A stretch of 64,000 bases of DNA. Source: Haloechinothrix_A salitolerans (GTDB lineage Bacteria > Actinomycetota > Actinomycetes > Mycobacteriales > Pseudonocardiaceae). Below the pieces are notes generated by a model that did not search any database, was not told the DNA's origin, and worked only from the letters and a program-made list of their open reading frames with translations. The stretch lies in assembly GCF_039544105.1 (NCBI RefSeq), contig NZ_BAABLA010000117.1, one strand, 5' to 3'. How positions within the stretch are numbered: the stretch's first letter is position 1; every line of letters begins with the position of its first letter. This document shows, in pieces, positions 34,603 through 43,611 of this stretch. Made by a program: the position numbers and the translations under genes.

Positions 34603-35986
34603 GCTCGATCACCACCGATCCCATCATGCTGGAGACGTCGAGGTTGATCCGCTGCCCACCTTCGCCGTCCTCACCGAACGACTCGCCGGACACCGGGGCC
34701 ATGCCCATGCCTTCGCTGCGTTCGTCGAGGCAGTTGACCTCACCGATGTGGGCGTCGCAGGTGAAGGTCACGTCCGCGTCGGCGGGCACTCGTACGACGG
34801 CCTCGCCCATGCCGACGTCGATGGTTGTAGTGATCGGCTCTTCGGTGGTGTCGACGTCGTCGAGTTGGGTCAAGTCGAGGTGGATCGAGCCCATGGTGCG
34901 CTGGTAGACCGGCTCGAGTTGGTCCAGCGACCTCGGGGTCTCGTCGACCTCGCCGATCCCACCGCCTGGGAGCCGGTCGAACGGGATCGCGGTCAGGGCT
35001 ACGCCAGCCGCCGCTAGCGGCAGGGCGAGCAGCACCAGGCCGCGACCGGTACCCGCGAACGACGCGGCGACCATACCGAGGCCGAGCACGCCGAGGGTGA
35101 GGCCGATGACGTGAGCCGCGGTGAACCACTCGACGCCGGAAACACCCAGGGTAAGCCCGACGCTCGCGGTGAGCAGCGCCAGTCCCGCCGCGACATAGCT
35201 GATCCGTGACCTCGGTCGGGGGCGTGCCATCGGCACTGTGGGGGCCGCCGGTTGTGGGGGTTGCGGTGCCGCGTCCGGGCCGGGCAGATCCCACCCGAGT
35301 GGCGCCGCGCCAAGCGGATCCCAGCCGCTCGGTCCGTTGACGTCGGGTGCGCCGGTGGTGCGGATGTCGCCGTAGCTGGGGCCGGACGCGGTGGCGGTCG
35401 CCCCCGGGGTGACCGCGGACGCGACGGTGTCTTTGGTCGCGGTGGCGCTGGCGTCACCGGCGTCCCCGTCCGTCGCGCGGGCGGTGAACGTCGCCGGACC
35501 CGCCGCGTACGACGTCGGCATGGGCCGGTGTGTGTCGCCCCGCTTGTGGTGCAGCGTGTAGAGCCCGACCAGGAACAACAGGAACAGCACGAACCCGCCA
35601 CCATCAAGCCAACTGCCGCTGAGCGTGCCCGCCGTGACCGGGATCAGGATCAGGCCGAGCACGATGGCCAGCCCGGACGACATGGCACTCCGGCCCTTGC
35701 CGAGCAGCGCCTCCGCGCCGGAGACCTCGTCGCCCTCCTCGGGCAGGAACAACCAGCCGAGCAAGTAGCACAGGATGCCGAAGCCGCCGACGATCGTCGC
35801 GACGACGAAACCAACGCGCACGAGCACGGGGTCGATGCCGTACCGGTTGCCGATGCCCGCCGCGACGCCCGCGATCTTCCTGCCGCGCCGAGGACGCCGT
35901 GGTCGGGTGGACCAGAAATCCTTGGCCGTCTCCTCGACGCTCTCCCGCGCCGATGGCCGGTTGCCTGCTGGTGGGGTCATGGCCAT
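34595..35986 (-). CDS. PspC-domain membrane protein with LiaF-like C-terminal domain
   Basis: About 463 residues. The PspC domain (about 30-85: RGRKIAGVAAGIGNRYGIDP then LLGWLFLPEE) is followed by two spans, a Pro/Ala-rich linker, three more spans (AAGLALLTASVGLTLGV onward), and an extracytoplasmic beta-rich domain, VGMGEAVVRVPADADVTFTC, that resembles the LiaF/DUF2154-type envelope-stress fold. Start codons at 35986 and 35980 are both possible, neither with a strong ribosome site; the frame opens earlier but without conservation. It is divergent from a histidine kinase that also has a PspC domain, so it is a candidate sensor or inhibitor for that kinase. Confidence 0.8.
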   Translation of the reverse strand: MAMTPPAGNRPSARESVEETAKDFWSTRPRRPRRGRKIAGVAAGIGNRYGIDPVLVRVGFVVATIVGGFGILCYLLGWLFLPEEGDEVSGAEALLGKGRSAMSSGLAIVLGLILIPVTAGTLSGSWLDGGGFVLFLLFLVGLYTLHHKRGDTHRPMPTSYAAGPATFTARATDGDAGDASATATKDTVASAVTPGATATASGPSYGDIRTTGAPDVNGPSGWDPLGAAPLGWDLPGPDAAPQPPQPAAPTVPMARPRPRSRISYVAAGLALLTASVGLTLGVSGVEWFTAAHVIGLTLGVLGLGMVAASFAGTGRGLVLLALPLAAAGVALTAIPFDRLPGGGIGEVDETPRSLDQLEPVYQRTMGSIHLDLTQLDDVDTTEEPITTTIDVGMGEAVVRVPADADVTFTCDAHIGEVNCLDERSEGMGMAPVSGESFGEDGEGGQRINLDVSSMMGSVVIERG

Positions 35987-36215
35987 AATCTTGCGCCGTT
36001 GACCGGGTACCACACATCCGGGAGCAACCCTGATTTCCGCGCTCAGGGTCGTTCCCTGATGCGCAGCGCAGCCCGGACGTGTGAGCATGAACCACGTGCA
36101 GGACGACGCGCGGCGGGATCACCCGCTCCGGCGCCATGGCGTGCGACGACATCGCTCGCCGCACCGCCGCGCGCGCGTCCGGGAACACCACAGGGATCAG
36201 ACAGGGGGAATGATC

Positions 36216-37508
36216 GTGACGGCACCGGCAGGAGTCCGGGTGCCGACGCGCACGACGGGCTCGGTGGTGACCGAGCCGGAGCCGACGGCGAAACTCACCC
36301 GCCGCAGGGGGAGCGTGCTCGCGGGTGTCGCCGGTGGCATCGCCGACCACCTCGGCGTCGACGTCTTCAAGGTGCGGCTGCTGTTCGCCGCGCTCTGCGT
36401 CGTCGGCGGGGCTGGGTTCCTCGCCTACGGCCTGCTGTGGGTGTTCGTGCCGCAGCGCAGTGCCGGGGAGGCGACGCCAGGCTCGGCCAAGGAACGGCGA
36501 CAGGCCGTTGGGCTGATCGCGCTCGGCATCGGCCTCGCTGTCGTCGGCAGTTCGGTCACCGGCAACTTCAGCGGCTGGATCACCGGCCCGCTCGCGCTCG
36601 CCCTCATCGGTGCCGTTCTCGTCTGGCGGGAGGCGGACGAATCGCAGCAGCGCCGCTGGCGGGCCGGTCCGGTCGGTGCGGTGCTCGGCGGGGGTGGCTG
36701 GCCAGCCGCCGTGCGGATCATGGCCGGGGTGGCGCTCGTCCTTACCGGCGTCGGCGTCGTCACACTGCGGGGCGGCTCGTTCGACCAGGTTCAGTTCGCG
36801 CTGATCTCGGTGTTCGCGACGCTGGTCGGCGTCGCGGTGCTGACGGTGCCGTTCTGGCTGCGGTTGGTGCGCGACCTCGGCGAGGAACGCGCTGTGCGCA
36901 TCAGGACGGAGGAACGCGCCGAGATCGCCGCTCACCTGCACGACTCGGTGTTGCAGACACTCGCGTTGATCCAGAAGCAGTCGGAGTCGCCGAAAGAAGT
37001 CGCCCGGCTGGCTCGCGGTCAGGAGCGGCAACTGCGTACCTGGCTCTACGGCGCCGCGGGCTACGGTGCTGACGGGAGCGCCGGTGACGGCCACGCACCG
37101 GCAGCGCGGTTGTCCGATGTGCTCGGTGAGGCGGCGGGTGAGGTGGAGGACACCTTCGCCGTTTCGGTGCAGCACGTCGTCGTCGGCGACGCCGACCTCA
37201 CCCCCGCACTGACGGCGCTGGTCCAGGCCGCGCGGGAGGCGATGGTCAACGCCGCGAAGCACGCCGCGGTCGACGAGATCAGCGTCTATGCCGAGGTCGA
37301 GCCGACGACGGTGTCGGTCTTCGTGCGAGACAGGGGCACGGGCTTCGACCCGGACGACATCCCTGACGACCGGCATGGCCTCGCCGACTCGATCAAAGGC
37401 AGGATGGAGCGCAACGGCGGTAGCTGCACGGTGCGCACCGCCAAAGGGGAAGGCACGGAAGTGCGGCTGGAAATGCCGGTCGCCACGACGGAAGGGGCGC
37501 CACGGTGA
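36216..37508 (+). CDS. PspC-domain sensor histidine kinase (NarL/DesK type)
   Basis: A 430-residue membrane kinase. The N-terminal PspC domain shows KLTRRRGSVLAGVAGGIADH and LLWVFVPQ; further spans lie at about 100-200. The dimerisation and phosphoacceptor helix is AEIAAHLHDSVLQTLALIQ with the His before Asp, and the ATP-binding domain has AREAMVNAAKHA and VFVRDRGTGFDP. The GTG at 36216 is six bases after aggggga and is preferred to the ATG at 36210. Its stop overlaps the response regulator start. The family includes PspC kinases such as Corynebacterium MacS that respond to envelope stress. Confidence 0.88.
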   Translation: MTAPAGVRVPTRTTGSVVTEPEPTAKLTRRRGSVLAGVAGGIADHLGVDVFKVRLLFAALCVVGGAGFLAYGLLWVFVPQRSAGEATPGSAKERRQAVGLIALGIGLAVVGSSVTGNFSGWITGPLALALIGAVLVWREADESQQRRWRAGPVGAVLGGGGWPAAVRIMAGVALVLTGVGVVTLRGGSFDQVQFALISVFATLVGVAVLTVPFWLRLVRDLGEERAVRIRTEERAEIAAHLHDSVLQTLALIQKQSESPKEVARLARGQERQLRTWLYGAAGYGADGSAGDGHAPAARLSDVLGEAAGEVEDTFAVSVQHVVVGDADLTPALTALVQAAREAMVNAAKHAAVDEISVYAEVEPTTVSVFVRDRGTGFDPDDIPDDRHGLADSIKGRMERNGGSCTVRTAKGEGTEVRLEMPVATTEGAPR

Positions 37509-38188
37509 GCGCTGAGGATCTCGGCAGGCGGACGGGCGAGCCGGTCACGGTGTTCCTCGTCGACGATCACGGGTTGTTCCGGGCGGGAGCGCGCGCCGAG
37601 CTGGAGAACCTGTCCGACGACGTCACGGTGGTCGGTGAGGCCGGGTCGGTCCGGGAGGCCGTCGCGGGCATCATGCGGACGAGACCACAGGTGGTGCTGC
37701 TCGACGTCCATATGCCGGATGGTGGCGGCGCCGAGGTGCTGCGACAGATCCGCCCCGAGCTGCCAGATGTCGTGTTCCTCGCGCTGTCGGTGTCGGACGC
37801 CGCGGAGGACGTCATCGCGGTGATCAGGGGCGGCGCACGCGGCTACGTCACCAAGACCATCTCGTCGCGGGACCTGGTGCGGGCCATCATCCGTGTCGCC
37901 GACGGCGACGCGGTGTTCTCGCCGAGGCTGGCCGGGTTCGTGCTGGACGCCTTCGCGGAGCGGCCGGGCGCGCCGCCGATCTCCGATCCCGACCTGGACC
38001 TGCTCACGCCGAGGGAACGCGACGTTCTGCGGCTGCTCGCGCGGGGCTATGCCTACAAAGAGATAGCGTCTGAGCTGTTCATCTCGATCAAGACGGTCGA
38101 GACCCACGTGTCAAGCGTGCTACGCAAGACGCAGCTGTCCAACCGCTACGAGCTCTCCCGCTGGGCCTCCGACCGCAGGCTGGTCTAA
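37505..38188 (+). CDS. NarL/LuxR-family response regulator
   Basis: A 227-residue regulator with an intact receiver (VFLVDDHGLFRAG, phosphoacceptor Asp in VVLLDVHMPDG, and the Lys in GARGYVTKTIS) and a LuxR-type helix-turn-helix (LTPRERDVLRLLARGYAYKE, then ISIKTVETHVSSVLRKTQLS). The GTG start overlaps the kinase stop by four bases, so the pair is a two-component system. Likely targets include the divergent PspC/LiaF-like operon; this is inference. A small hairpin (cgaccgc gtt gcggtcg, 38231-38247) follows. Confidence 0.93.
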   Translation: MSAEDLGRRTGEPVTVFLVDDHGLFRAGARAELENLSDDVTVVGEAGSVREAVAGIMRTRPQVVLLDVHMPDGGGAEVLRQIRPELPDVVFLALSVSDAAEDVIAVIRGGARGYVTKTISSRDLVRAIIRVADGDAVFSPRLAGFVLDAFAERPGAPPISDPDLDLLTPRERDVLRLLARGYAYKEIASELFISIKTVETHVSSVLRKTQLSNRYELSRWASDRRLV

Positions 38189-38386
38189 ACGCGCCGCCGC
38201 GACCGGAGGGGACCACGTCGTGATCGCGGCCGACCGCGTTGCGGTCGTTGCCCGCCACTGATAGGTCGAGCACCCTTGTCTGGCGAAATTCGATCTGGTC
38301 GCGCATGATGAGTCAGCACGACACTCCGGCGGTGATGATTGGCGCACAGCGCACCTCCGGGGGCAAGGTGTAAGGAGGCCGTGCAG

Positions 38387-39661
38387 ATGGAACAGGAGCT
38401 GCTCGCGCACCTCATCACCATCCCGCTGTTCACCGGTGTGATCGGCTACATCACGAACTGGACCGGTGTGCTGATGCTCTTTCAGCCGCTGAAGTTCCAC
38501 GGCATTCGTATCCCGGGCTTGAAGATCCTCTTCCCTTTCTTGCCTCGCAGGGTGCAGGTTATTCCCGCGATTACCAGCGATGGCAGGTTCGGATGGCAGG
38601 GGATCGTGCCTTCACGGGCGGCCAAGATGGCCAGCATCGCGGTGGACAAAGGGCTGGCCAAGCTCGGCAGCATTTCCGACTTCTACCGTGAGCTCGAACC
38701 GGACAAGATAGCGGAGCGGCTGACAGAGATCGCGGAGCTGGAAATCCGCGAGGTCGTCGAGCGGATCATGATGCGGGAGGAACCGCAGCTGTGGCGGGAT
38801 CTCCCGCCACAGGTCAAAGAAGTCGTGCACGCCAGGGTCATCGAGCGTCTGCCTACGCTTGTGCGGCAGCTCACCGATGAGATCGGCGCGAACATCGATC
38901 AGCTGCTCGACGCCAAGCTGATGGTGATGCGCCACTTGGAACAGCATCCGGAACTGCTCAACGACATGTTCCGCAAGGTGGGCAAGAAGGAGCTCACCTT
39001 CATGCAGAACTTCGGTTTCTACTTTGGCTACCCTATGGGGTTCCTGCTGGTGTGGGTCGTGGAAATGGTCCCGCAGTGGTGGGTGTTGCCGATCGGCGGC
39101 GTGATCATTGGTTACGTCGTCAACTACCTCGGCATCATGATGATTTTCGAGCCGGTGCGCCGCACCAGGTGGGTGCCGTGGAAGCAGGGACTGTTCATCA
39201 AGCGCAAGGAAGAGATCGCCGACGTCTACGCGAAAATCATCTCGGATAACGTGATCACCATTAACAACGTCGGCAACGAGCTGCTGCACGGGCCGAGGTC
39301 CGACCGCACGCACCAGATGCTGGAGAATCTGCTGCGGCCCACCATCGACAGGGCGGTCGGCCCGGCGCGACCCGCCGTGCGGATGGTCGTCGGCTCGCGT
39401 TCCTACGACCGCATCAGGCAGTCGGTGGCCACTGAGTCGACGCGGTTCGCGCCGCGAGCGTTCGGTGACGAGGAGTTCAACGTGCGGCAGGCGAACAAGA
39501 TCTTCCGGTTCGTCGCGGACCAGATGCGCAGAATGAGCCTTGACGATTTCAACGAGCTGTTGCGCTCGGCGATCAAGCAGGACGAGTGGCTGCTGTTCGT
39601 GCACGGCGCGGTGCTCGGCGCGGGCGCGGGTTTCCTGCACCTGGCTATCTTTGGCGTATGA
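38387..39661 (+). CDS. DUF445 family membrane protein
   Basis: A 424-residue protein. Two related segments, GYITNWTGVLMLFQPLKFHG near the N terminus and GYVVNYLGIMMIFEPVRRTR near residue 245, repeat the DUF445 signature within one chain, with membrane spans around them and a third span at the C terminus (AVLGAGAGFLHLAIF). The middle part is helical and charged (EPDKIAERLTEIAELEIREV). The ATG at 38387 is eight bases after a perfect aaggagg. DUF445 proteins have no agreed function. The Abi-alpha-like gene follows after 55 bases. Confidence 0.85.
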   Translation: MEQELLAHLITIPLFTGVIGYITNWTGVLMLFQPLKFHGIRIPGLKILFPFLPRRVQVIPAITSDGRFGWQGIVPSRAAKMASIAVDKGLAKLGSISDFYRELEPDKIAERLTEIAELEIREVVERIMMREEPQLWRDLPPQVKEVVHARVIERLPTLVRQLTDEIGANIDQLLDAKLMVMRHLEQHPELLNDMFRKVGKKELTFMQNFGFYFGYPMGFLLVWVVEMVPQWWVLPIGGVIIGYVVNYLGIMMIFEPVRRTRWVPWKQGLFIKRKEEIADVYAKIISDNVITINNVGNELLHGPRSDRTHQMLENLLRPTIDRAVGPARPAVRMVVGSRSYDRIRQSVATESTRFAPRAFGDEEFNVRQANKIFRFVADQMRRMSLDDFNELLRSAIKQDEWLLFVHGAVLGAGAGFLHLAIFGV

Positions 39662-39716
39662 GGGGTGGCGGCGCGGAAGTGACGTCGCTGGTGAGTTTGC
39701 GAAGAGGAACGGTGAC

Positions 39717-40565
39717 ATGGCTCAGCACGTCACGGACGACGAGGGCGGCAAGAACCTGCCAGATGGCAGGAACCTGCCCGCACGAGCGGACGAGGCCGAG
39801 AACCACGAGGTCGGCCTGCTCGACGGCGTCTCCGGCCTGGCGCGCGTCGCGGCGACCGGCTGGTGGCGCGCGACGTCGGCTGTCGTCGAGACGACGGTGC
39901 ATACCGGCTCCAAGATCGTGAAGTCCGCGCTGAATGGTGCTTCGCCGGCACAGATCGTCGACGAGACGGCGACGGAGCTACGCACGATCGCGCAGCGCTC
40001 GCTCGGTTTCGGCGAGCATGAGAGCGAGGACGACGACTCGTCCCGGCATCGCTGCTCCGAGCAGGAGCTGAAGGCGCGGGGTGCGGCGCTGTTGCAGCGT
40101 TCGGCGGACGTCCGCTGGAACGACGACATGCATCCCGCTTACGAGCGCATCCTCGAGGAGATCGCGCCGGACGAGGCCCGCATCCTCAAATACCTCGCGC
40201 TCAACGGTGCGCAGCCCACCGTAGACGTCCGCACTACTCGGCCGTTCGGTGTCGGTTCCGAGCTGGTTGCCGAGCGGCTGTCGATGATCGGGGAGGAAGC
40301 GGGCTGCCGCCACCTCGACCGCACCAACGCCTACCTGAACAACCTGTTCCGGCTCGGGCTGCTGTGGTTCTCGAAGGAAAAGGTGGAGCCGTCGCGGTAC
40401 CAGGTGGTCGAGGTGCAGCCGATCGTCCAGGACGCGATGAAGCGAGCGGGCCGGTCGCCGAGCACGGTGCACCGCAGCGTGCACCTGACGCCGTTCGGCG
40501 TTGACTTCTGTAAGACCTGCCTGCCGCTGGACTCACCGGGCTACGGCGGTCCGATCGTGCTGTGA
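39717..40565 (+). CDS. Abi-alpha (DUF4393)-like protein
   Basis: A 282-residue soluble or peripheral protein. Residues 1-100 are amphipathic helices (GLARVAATGWWRATSAVVE), the Abi-alpha-like core follows (WNDDMHPAYERILEEIAPDE, ILKYLALNGAQP, NAYLNNLFRLGLLWFSKE), and it ends in a conserved-looking LTPFGVDFCKTCLP. Abi-alpha domains are named for phage abortive infection in Gram-positives, but chromosomal actinobacterial members are uncharacterised. The ATG at 39717 follows aagagga. Placed after the DUF445 gene, it may work with it at the membrane. Confidence 0.7.
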   Translation: MAQHVTDDEGGKNLPDGRNLPARADEAENHEVGLLDGVSGLARVAATGWWRATSAVVETTVHTGSKIVKSALNGASPAQIVDETATELRTIAQRSLGFGEHESEDDDSSRHRCSEQELKARGAALLQRSADVRWNDDMHPAYERILEEIAPDEARILKYLALNGAQPTVDVRTTRPFGVGSELVAERLSMIGEEAGCRHLDRTNAYLNNLFRLGLLWFSKEKVEPSRYQVVEVQPIVQDAMKRAGRSPSTVHRSVHLTPFGVDFCKTCLPLDSPGYGGPIVL

Positions 40566-40616
40566 GTCCCCGCGCGTCGCGCGGAGGGCTTGGTGCTCGC
40601 GGCGTCGATCCGGCGC

Positions 40617-41804
40617 TCAGACCAGCAGGAGTTCGGTGAACAGAATGCCGACCATCGCGGCGGCGAGTACGGCGATGGCGAGCAGTGCCCGCATCGCCGT
40701 CCGGTTCTGCGACGCCGGAGTGGTGGCCCGTGCGGCATCGCCAGGATGGCCGGTCCCGGCGGCGTTCATCATGGGCGGCATCGGCTGGTGATGCCAGTCA
40801 GGCGTGTGCTGCGCGGCCACCGACGACGTCGCGGCGATCGGCTGAGGCGCTGGTGCCGGTGGTGGCGCTGGCCGCGTCCGGATAGGTGTTGTGGGATGCG
40901 GCTGCGCGGGCGGACTCGCTGTGCCCTGTCGAGGCGCCGCCGTGGCGGCAGCGGACGACTCAGCCTCGTTCACGGAGGATTGGTGTGGCTGTGGTGGCAC
41001 CGCGCGCGGTGTGGGCTGCCTGCCTTCCGCGATCGCCGTCAGCGCCTCCCAGCAGCTGCCCATGGATGGTCGTTCCATCGGGTTGGTCGCCAGCATGTCG
41101 GCGAGCAAGCGCGGCAGCAGCGTCGCGGCGTCGGTTGGTGCGGTGGTGTCGGCGTGGGCAGCGCTGCCGAGGTCGGGTCCAGGGTCGGTGCCGAGTGGTC
41201 CGAACGGGGTGGCGCCGCGCACCGCGAAGTACAACGTCGCGCCAAGCGAGAAAACATCGGACGCGGCTGTCGCCGTGCCGCCCGCGATGACCTCGGGAGC
41301 CCGGAAGGCCGGGTCGTGGTGCAGCGCCCCGACGCCGAAGTCGGTGATCTGCACTCCGCCGTCGTCGGCGAGCAGGACGTTGGCCGGCTCCACCGCGCGG
41401 TGGGTGATACCCAGCTCGGCGGCGGCCGCGAGCGCGGCGGCGAGCTGCGCACCGAGGGTGACGGTGTCCTGTGCGGCAAGCTTCCCGTGCCCAGCGAGGA
41501 AGTCGGCCATCGTCCGTGACGGCACATACTCCATGATCAACCAGATGCCGTCGCCCTCGACCAGCACGTCGTAGACGGTCACCGCACACTGGTGTTTGAG
41601 CCGCGCGGCATCGCGAGCCCGCTGGACGGCGATTTCGAGCTCGGTGTCGGTCGCGGTGCCGCCCTGGGGTAGCGCGACCGGCTTGGCGGCGACGGTGCGG
41701 TGTACGCGCTGGTCCTGCGCGATCCAGATGAACCCGCCCCGGCCTCGACCGATCGGCTGGCTGAGCCGGTATCGGTCGCCGAGAAGCCTGCCCTCCGTTG
41801 TCAC
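40617..41804 (-). CDS. Serine/threonine pseudokinase with C-terminal membrane anchor
   Basis: A 395-residue protein with a kinase fold. It retains the Gly-loop region (IGRGRGGFIWIA), a Lys at 41 in VAAKPVAL, and DFG at 155-157. The catalytic loop HRDxKPxN is changed to HRAVEPAN at 135-142, so the catalytic Asp (Ala137) and its Lys (Glu139) are lost. Only 11 residues separate DFG from APE, far fewer than usual, so the activation loop is missing. A Pro/Ala-rich linker and a hydrophobic stretch (LLAIAVLAAAMVGILFTELL) end the chain. The GTG sits four bases after the intact kinase gene, so both are cotranscribed. Probably an allosteric partner or scaffold. Confidence 0.85.
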   Translation of the reverse strand: MTTEGRLLGDRYRLSQPIGRGRGGFIWIAQDQRVHRTVAAKPVALPQGGTATDTELEIAVQRARDAARLKHQCAVTVYDVLVEGDGIWLIMEYVPSRTMADFLAGHGKLAAQDTVTLGAQLAAALAAAAELGITHRAVEPANVLLADDGGVQITDFGVGALHHDPAFRAPEVIAGGTATAASDVFSLGATLYFAVRGATPFGPLGTDPGPDLGSAAHADTTAPTDAATLLPRLLADMLATNPMERPSMGSCWEALTAIAEGRQPTPRAVPPQPHQSSVNEAESSAAATAAPRQGTASPPAQPHPTTPIRTRPAPPPAPAPQPIAATSSVAAQHTPDWHHQPMPPMMNAAGTGHPGDAARATTPASQNRTAMRALLAIAVLAAAMVGILFTELLLV

Positions 41805-41808
41805 CGTG

Positions 41809-43335
41809 CTAGCTCGTTCCCGCCGTCGGCTCGGTGCTCGTGGTGCCTGTGGACGTCTCGTCGGTGGGTTCCTCAGGCGGCTCCTCAGGCGGCTCCTCTG
41901 GTGGCTCCTCAGGGACCGATTCCGACGTCGTCGTGGTAGTGGTGGTCGTCGTTGATGCGGTGGTGGTCGTCGTTGTCGTTGGTTCGGTCGTCGTCGTGGT
42001 CGTTGTCGGTTCCGGCTGTGGCTGGGGCTGTTGCTGGATCGTGGTGACCCCCGGCAGCTCCGAGGTGGTCGTGGTTGTCGTCGTCGGCTCGGTTGTCGTG
42101 CTCGTCGTCGACCCGACCTGCTGCTGCTCGTTCGGCTCGTCCGGTGGGCTGCTGGTGACCAGCCACAGCGCGAACGCGGAGACGACGGCGAGGGTGCCGA
42201 CGGCGAAAGCGGGACCGGCCCAACTCTTGCGGTGCTCCGGTTCCGACGCGTCCGGCGGTCCGGTCGGTGGGGCCACCGTGGTGCGGGTGGCGCCGTCATG
42301 GGCATCGGCGTAGAACGCGCTTGGCTGGTACGTGGTCGCCTGGCCGTCACCAGCACCCGCGCCGCCAGCGACATCGTCGTCGAGGCTCCCCGCGTGGCCG
42401 ACGAGGCTGGTCTGTGCCGCGGCATCGCCGGTCCCGGCGGCCCCAGCGCCGAGTGCGCCGCCTGCCACCATCGCCGTCGGGTCGGCGTCGACGGGAGCGC
42501 CGACCGGCGTCTCGCCCCGTGCGACGGCGTCGAGCATCTCCTCGGCCTCTGCCGCGCTCGGCCTGCGTGCTTTTTCGGGGTGGAGCAGCAGCGCGAGCAC
42601 GCTGGTCAGCGGGCCGGACCGCTGCGGCGGGTTGATCTGGCCAGCGGCGACCGCGTGCAGGAGGCCTAGGGTGTTCTCGCTGAGCCCGAACGGTGGCATT
42701 CCCTCCGTCGCGGCGTAGAGCGTGGAGCCGAGCGAGAAGACGTCCGACTCTGGCCCTGGATCCTCGCCGATGGCCACTTCTGGCGCGAGGTAGGCGGGGG
42801 TGCCAGCGATCATGCCGGTCTTAGTGACCGTGACGTCGTCCTTCGCGCGCGAGATCCCGAAGTCGGTGATCTTCACGACGCCGTCTTCGGTCAACAGGAT
42901 GTTGGCTGGCTTGATGTCGCGGTGCACGATGTCGACGCGGTGTGCGCTGGCCAGTGCCGCCGCGATCTGCGCGCCGATGCGCGCCACTTCGAGCGGCGGC
43001 AGCACGTCGTCCCGCTGCACGACCGATGCCAGGCTCGTCGACTCGAGGTATTCCATGATCAGGCACGGCTGGCCCTGATCGTCGGTGACGACGTCGAACA
43101 CGGTGATGGCATTCGGGTGATGCAGCCTGGCCGCTATTCGGCCCTCACGCATCGTCCGTTGGCGAGCCTCTTCGGCCTCCCCCTCGTCAAGGCCAGGCTG
43201 CAGGAGCAGCTGCTTGATGGCGACCGTGCGGCCCAGCAGTTCGTCCTGCGCCTGCCAGACGGCACCCATCGCTCCGGTGCCGATCCGCTTGTTGATCCGG
43301 TATCGACCGGCGACAAGACGGCCCTCGTCGCTCAC
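41809..43335 (-). CDS. Eukaryotic-type serine/threonine protein kinase, membrane-bound
   Basis: A 508-residue kinase. The domain (about 10-270) is intact: IGTGAMGAVWQA, Lys41 in VAIK, HRDIKPAN at 138-145, DFG at 158-160, an activation loop with TVTKTGMIAGTPAYLAPE carrying likely phospho-Thr sites, and LLHPEKARRPS. A linker leads to one span at about 373-394. The outside part is a Thr-rich tail with polyglutamine/proline runs and PEEP repeats, with no PASTA domain. The start is a GTG at 43335. It is followed directly by the pseudokinase gene. Confidence 0.92.
   Translation of the reverse strand: MSDEGRLVAGRYRINKRIGTGAMGAVWQAQDELLGRTVAIKQLLLQPGLDEGEAEEARQRTMREGRIAARLHHPNAITVFDVVTDDQGQPCLIMEYLESTSLASVVQRDDVLPPLEVARIGAQIAAALASAHRVDIVHRDIKPANILLTEDGVVKITDFGISRAKDDVTVTKTGMIAGTPAYLAPEVAIGEDPGPESDVFSLGSTLYAATEGMPPFGLSENTLGLLHAVAAGQINPPQRSGPLTSVLALLLHPEKARRPSAAEAEEMLDAVARGETPVGAPVDADPTAMVAGGALGAGAAGTGDAAAQTSLVGHAGSLDDDVAGGAGAGDGQATTYQPSAFYADAHDGATRTTVAPPTGPPDASEPEHRKSWAGPAFAVGTLAVVSAFALWLVTSSPPDEPNEQQQVGSTTSTTTEPTTTTTTTSELPGVTTIQQQPQPQPEPTTTTTTTEPTTTTTTTASTTTTTTTTTSESVPEEPPEEPPEEPPEEPTDETSTGTTSTEPTAGTS
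41867..41914. repeat. Four 12-base tandem repeats encoding PEEP units
   Basis: Four near-identical 12-mers of the form GGCTCCTCAGGC lie in the kinase gene and encode Pro-Glu-Glu-Pro units near its C terminus. Being in phase with codons, changes in copy number would lengthen or shorten the tail without a frameshift. Confidence 0.85.
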
Positions 43336-43611
43336 TGGTAGGCCCCTCGGTGTTCGCTTGGCATCGGTGGTGGTTCCACTCCCTGGCTGTCCTGCTGATG
43401 CGGACGTGTCAGCAGGTCACAGTGCCCGTGACGTGGCCCGTTGGCGTGGCCGCCCGCAGTCAGCACCGCACCGACTCGACGCTCCTCGCCCCATGGTCAC
43501 CCACTGCGGCGCACTCTACCCCACGCATGCCCGCTGGCCGGCTTGTCGTTCAGGGTAAGTGTTCACGCTGTGCACACGGATCCGGTACAGAGTTGTCCGC
43601 TATGACCTCGC

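Noticed and set aside
41867..41914. Regular repeats considered as a CRISPR array
   Set aside because: The units are contiguous, 12 bases long and in coding phase, with no spacers.
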